A stretch of 64,000 bases of DNA from Tolypeutes matacus (Eukaryota > Chordata > Mammalia > Cingulata > Chlamyphoridae), in assembly GCA_026826555.1 (NCBI GenBank), contig JAKSZT010053928.1, positions 3,354,691-3,418,690 on the forward strand, given 5' to 3'. The notes beneath the pieces were generated by a model that was given only the letters and a program-made list of their open reading frames with translations, was not told where the DNA came from and did no database searches. The position numbers and the translations under genes were made by a program. Of the stretch, positions 63,026-64,000 are shown in pieces (within the stretch, counting starts at the first letter, position 1; each line of letters starts with the position of its first letter).

Positions 63026-64000
63026 AACATTATGCTAGAAGTTCTAGCTAGAATTAGGCAAGAAAAAAAAAGGCATCTAAATCAGAAAAGAAGAAGTAAA
63101 ACTTTCACTATTTGATGATGACATGATCCTATACCTAGAAAGTCCTGAAAAATATTCTACACAGCTACTAGAGCTAACAAATAAGTTCAGCCAAAGTGGA
63201 GGGATATGAGATCAACATGCAAAAATCAGTAGTGTTTCTATACACTAGAAATGAGCAATCTGAGGTGGAAATCAGGAAAAAAATTCCATTCATGATAGCA
63301 ACTAAAAGAATCATATATCTAGCAATAAACATAACCAAAGATGTAAAGGACCTGTATTCAGAAAACTACAAAGCGTTGCTAAAAGAAATTAAAGAAGACC
63401 TAAATATATGGAAGGACATCTGTATTCATGGATTGGAAGGCTAAATATTGTTAAGATGTCAATTCTAACAAATTGATTTATAGATTCAATGCAATCCCAA
63501 TCAAATTTCCAATGGCTTACTTTGCAGAAATGGAAAAGCCAATTATCAAATTTATTTGGAAAGGTATGGGGCCCCAAATAGCCAAAAATATTTTGAAAAA
63601 GAAGAACGAAGTTGGAGTAGTCTTACTTCCTGACTTTAAAACATATTACAAAGCTTTAATATAGTCAAACAGCAAGGTACTGGCATAAAGGTAGACACTG
63701 ACCAGTGGAATCAAATTGAGAGTTTAGAAATAGACCCTCACTCCTATGATCAATTGATTTTTGACAAGTCTGCTAAGTCCACCCAAGTGGGACAGAGCAG
63801 TCTCGTCAACAAATGGTGCTGGGAGAATTGGATATCCATACCCAAAAGAATGAAAGAGGACGACCCCTATCTCACACCTTATACAAAAATTAACTCAAAA
63901 TTGATCAAAGACCTAAATATAATAGCAGAACTAGAAAAATCCTAGAAGGAAATGTAGGGAATCATCTTCAATATCTTGTGGTAGAAGGTGGTTTCTTAGA

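Larger units (their letters stand above)
59520..64000 (+). mobile_element. L1 LINE, ORF1 end and most of ORF2, broken by three insertions
   Basis: Sense L1: the C-terminal ORF1 region at 59520-60480 (interrupted by an LTR), then ORF2 from about 60480 to the window end. Readable ORF2 parts include the endonuclease area (60600-61100), the region before the polymerase (61880-62080, GFTDEFYQ-like wording in a broken frame), the polymerase area near 62250, and the C-terminal blocks 63196-63960. Stops and frameshifts are frequent. The insertions are 59733-60178, 62298-62478 and 62651-63025. Its 3' end lies beyond the window. Confidence 0.88.

Overview
The window is nuclear DNA from a placental mammal. 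It carries the 3' third of the transcription-factor gene ATF2 on the + strand, embedded in dense retroposon sequence. The lineage clue is an abundant tRNA-derived SINE whose head reads like GGAAGCGGATGTGGCTCAA, often with a C-rich/AATAAATAAA tail. This type is known to me from Xenarthra (the DAS-type SINEs of armadillos and relatives). Several copies have a tail or a two-head layout unlike the armadillo form I remember, so a sloth or anteater is at least as likely as an armadillo. The species is inferred; the presence of ATF2 is seen directly.

Layout. Bases 1 to about 40,895 are ATF2 introns and exons. Four coding exons can be placed to the base: 13716-13865, 20045-20251 (basic region and first half of the leucine zipper), 33763-33868 (rest of the zipper and export signal) and 38343-38569 (C-terminus and stop). 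A long 3' UTR follows, with a likely poly(A) signal at 40870. The exons join in frame and encode the equivalent of human residues 277-505, with very few substitutions. The introns hold antisense L1 copies (1-2290 and 5802-9985), a complete Tigger1-like DNA transposon (14649-16705), a CCT8L2-like pseudogene (20473-21085), two copies of an ORF-less retroposon (26591-26790 and 28851-30140), and a processed copy of an oocyte-secreted-protein (OOSP/PLAC1) family mRNA (31116-31927, minus strand). Many SINEs are also present.

Bases 40,900-64,000 are intergenic, downstream of ATF2. I see no multi-exon gene there. They hold L2 and MIR relics, several MaLR-type solo LTRs and three processed gene copies: YBX1 (48281-50316, split by an LTR), UBE2D2-like (about 53280-54540) and RPL36A (56174-56578, an intact 106-codon ORF inserted into a HAL1-like element). 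A long sense-strand L1 (59520 to the window end) is itself broken by an LTR, a reversed L1 tail and a dimeric SINE.

The window contains one functional gene (ATF2). Everything else is mobile-element or retrocopy history. The most interesting items are the OOSP-family retrocopy, the ORF-less 1.29-kb retroposon, the family of two-headed tRNA SINEs, a tailless 73-base SINE-head insertion, the tandem-monomer L1 5' region and the intact RPL36A copy. No CRISPR array, operon or prokaryotic feature is present.
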